64,000 nt of DNA from Merdimonas sp963929015. GTDB lineage: Bacteria; Bacillota; Clostridia; Lachnospirales; Lachnospiraceae. The notes beneath the pieces are model-generated. The model searched no databases and was not told the origin of the DNA. It saw only the letters and a program-made list of their open reading frames with translations. A program made the position numbers and the translations under genes. Every line of letters begins with the position of its first letter. Position 1 is the first letter of the stretch. The stretch is from contig NZ_CAWVHE010000018.1 in the NCBI RefSeq assembly GCF_963929015.1, positions 62,001-126,000 on the forward strand. The letters are read 5' to 3'. Positions 63,108-64,000 of the stretch are shown one piece after another.

Positions 63108-63124
63108 AAAAATGAACAAAAGTG

Positions 63125-63153
63125 TTGAAATCTGCGGCAATTTGTGTTATGTT
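63125..63153 (+). promoter_or_regulatory. Downstream promoter P2 of tRNA-Sec / prdC
   Basis: TTGAAA (63125-63130) and TATGTT (63148-63153) with a 17-base spacer. Transcription would start near 63160, just before the tRNA 5' end at 63168. Confidence 0.65.
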
Positions 63154-63167
63154 ATTTGGGCATAGAT

Positions 63168-63265
63168 GGGGGTAGATGGGTGACTGGTGTGCCTCCTAGT
63201 CTTCAAAACTAGTGTGGGGCGTTAAGAGCGTCCCGGGTGGGTTCGATTCCCACATGCCCTCGCCA
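63168..63265 (+). tRNA. selC: tRNA-Sec (UCA)
   Basis: A 98-nt tRNA for selenocysteine. The anticodon loop CTTCAAA holds TCA between CTAGT/ACTAG. A long variable arm is GGGGCG/CGTCCC. The T-arm is GTGGG-TTCGATT-CCCAC. The acceptor strand GGGGGTA pairs with TGCCCTC using two G-T pairs, followed by discriminator G and an encoded CCA. The eighth acceptor pair is G-A. The D-arm has a 4-bp stem reading (GGGT/GCCT) with GG in its loop. Length and long arm exclude an ordinary tRNA. Confidence 0.9.
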
Positions 63266-63340
63266 GAAAAGACCGTTTTGCTGTTAAAAAAATAGCAAGA
63301 TGTTCCTATAGAATATTTTTATAAAACAAGATGTTGGGGA

Positions 63341-63377
63341 ATAAGTAAGGAGACTGTGAAGTTTCACTTTTACTTAT
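63341..63377 (+). promoter_or_regulatory. Hairpin in the prdC leader
   Basis: ATAAGTAA (63341-63348) pairs with TTACTTAT (63370-63377), and an inner GTGAA/TTCAC stem extends it. It ends about 14 bases before AAAGGAG of prdC and could influence translation or mRNA processing after the tRNA. Confidence 0.5.
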
Positions 63378-63402
63378 AAAAAAGAAAAAGGAGATATGCG
63401 TC

Positions 63403-64000
63403 ATGGGAAATGTACAAATTTTATTGCGTCAGCACGTCGGTGCACCATGTGCTCCCTGTGTTGAGGTTGGGGCGGACGTAAAAAAAGGTACACTCATTGC
63501 GACCCCTACCGGACTTGGAGCAAATATTTTCTCCAGTGTCTATGGTAAGGTCACAGAGATCAAAGAGGACAGGATCATCATTGAGCCTGCTGCAGAGCAG
63601 CCGGATGAATTTGTTCCGATCGATGTTCCGGAAGATGCCACCAAGCTGGACATGGTGAAGGCGGCAGGTATCGTCGGCATGGGCGGAGCAGGATTCCCCA
63701 CCGGTGTAAAGCTTAACATCAACCTTGCGGAGACACCGCTTGCAGAGCTGGATCCGGAGATCAACCCGGAACTGCCGGCTGATTTCAAACTGGAGCACAG
63801 CTATATCCTGGTAAATGCAGCTGAGTGCGAGCCGGGACTGGAGCACAACATCAAGCAGCTGGTTGAGCAGACGGATAAAGTGATCCGCGGCGTGAAATAC
63901 TGTATGGAGATGACTCATGCAGACAAAGCGATCTTCGCTATTAAGAAGAAACATCACGACGCGATCAAGCATCTGGAGGCAGCGCTGAAAGACGAGGCAG
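63403..64000 (+). CDS. prdC: Proline reductase-associated electron transfer protein PrdC (partial)
   Basis: The first 199 codons of an RnfC-like protein that passes electrons to D-proline reductase. The start MGNVQILLRQHVGAPC and PTGLGANIFSSVYGKVTEI show the Rnf/Nqo-type barrel-sandwich domain; VGMGGAGFPTGVKLNI is the NADH/FMN-binding glycine loop as in RnfC and NuoF; NAAECEPGLEHN follows near residue 138. AAAGGAGA precedes the ATG. PrdC of Clostridioides difficile is a selenoprotein; no in-frame TGA is seen in the visible part, so any Sec codon lies beyond the window. The tRNA-Sec gene is 137 bases upstream and may share its transcript. Confidence 0.85.
   Translation, partial: MGNVQILLRQHVGAPCAPCVEVGADVKKGTLIATPTGLGANIFSSVYGKVTEIKEDRIIIEPAAEQPDEFVPIDVPEDATKLDMVKAAGIVGMGGAGFPTGVKLNINLAETPLAELDPEINPELPADFKLEHSYILVNAAECEPGLEHNIKQLVEQTDKVIRGVKYCMEMTHADKAIFAIKKKHHDAIKHLEAALKDEA

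Noticed and set aside
63158..63265. tRNA-Sec starting at GGGCAT (63158)
   Set aside because: It would be 108 nt and leave two bases unpaired before the discriminator; the 63168 start gives the normal 98 nt and fits the promoter.

Overview
The window looks like chromosomal DNA from an anaerobic, moderate-GC Firmicute of the class Clostridia, most likely a gut Lachnospiraceae (Clostridium scindens/hylemonae-like). This rests on the GlgC/GlgD pair, Rpn-type nuclease, zinc-ribbon/SH3 proteins, a DUF1847 protein, a CD1871A-type small CxxC protein, a selenium system beside Stickland proline genes, and strong sigma-A promoters with 17-18 bp spacers. The taxonomic call is inference. Most of the window is ordinary, densely packed housekeeping sequence.

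Layout. 1-9.2 kb: end of an HPr-like gene, an 820-nt non-coding stretch with a probable structured RNA, a PiT phosphate transporter with its DUF47 partner, glyA, a putative zinc peptidase, a DUF1847 protein, topB, and a tRNA-Glu/tRNA-Cys operon. 9.2-16.8 kb: cardiolipin synthase and a run of envelope proteins (lipoprotein trigger-factor-like PPIase, truncated kinase-like/SH3 membrane protein, beta-lactamase-fold hydrolase), a BASS-type transporter and a HAD phosphatase. 16.8-21 kb, minus strand: purC, degV, glgD, glgC. 21-22.6 kb: moaC and xdhC.

22.6-38.5 kb is the transcription/translation block: rpmG-secE-nusG-rplK-rplA, a zinc-ribbon membrane protein, rplJ-rplL behind an L10 leader and attenuator, then rpoB-rpoC. 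Unusually, a heterodimeric ABC exporter sits between rplL and rpoB. 38.5-47.8 kb holds small accessory operons: an M24 peptidase, HD hydrolases, a nucleotidyltransferase, an Rpn-like nuclease, a TlpA / CD1871A / 4Fe-4S membrane redox trio, a phosphodiesterase, a methyltransferase and a PHP phosphoesterase.

47.9-56.9 kb is a nearly complete selenium locus: yedF, selD (read through an in-frame TGA, so SelD is itself a selenoprotein), selA, selB, a LysR regulator, a cysteine-desulfurase-type protein, a YedE selenium transporter, a TusA-like carrier and a DUF3343 Se/S carrier. A symporter, a LytS/LytTR two-component pair and a TetR regulator follow. At the right end proline racemase (minus) and prdC (plus, cut by the window edge) flank a tRNA-Sec gene. 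Together the right-hand 16 kb would supply selenium uptake, selenophosphate, Sec-tRNA(Sec), the Sec elongation factor and the start of a selenium-dependent D-proline reductase (Stickland) pathway.
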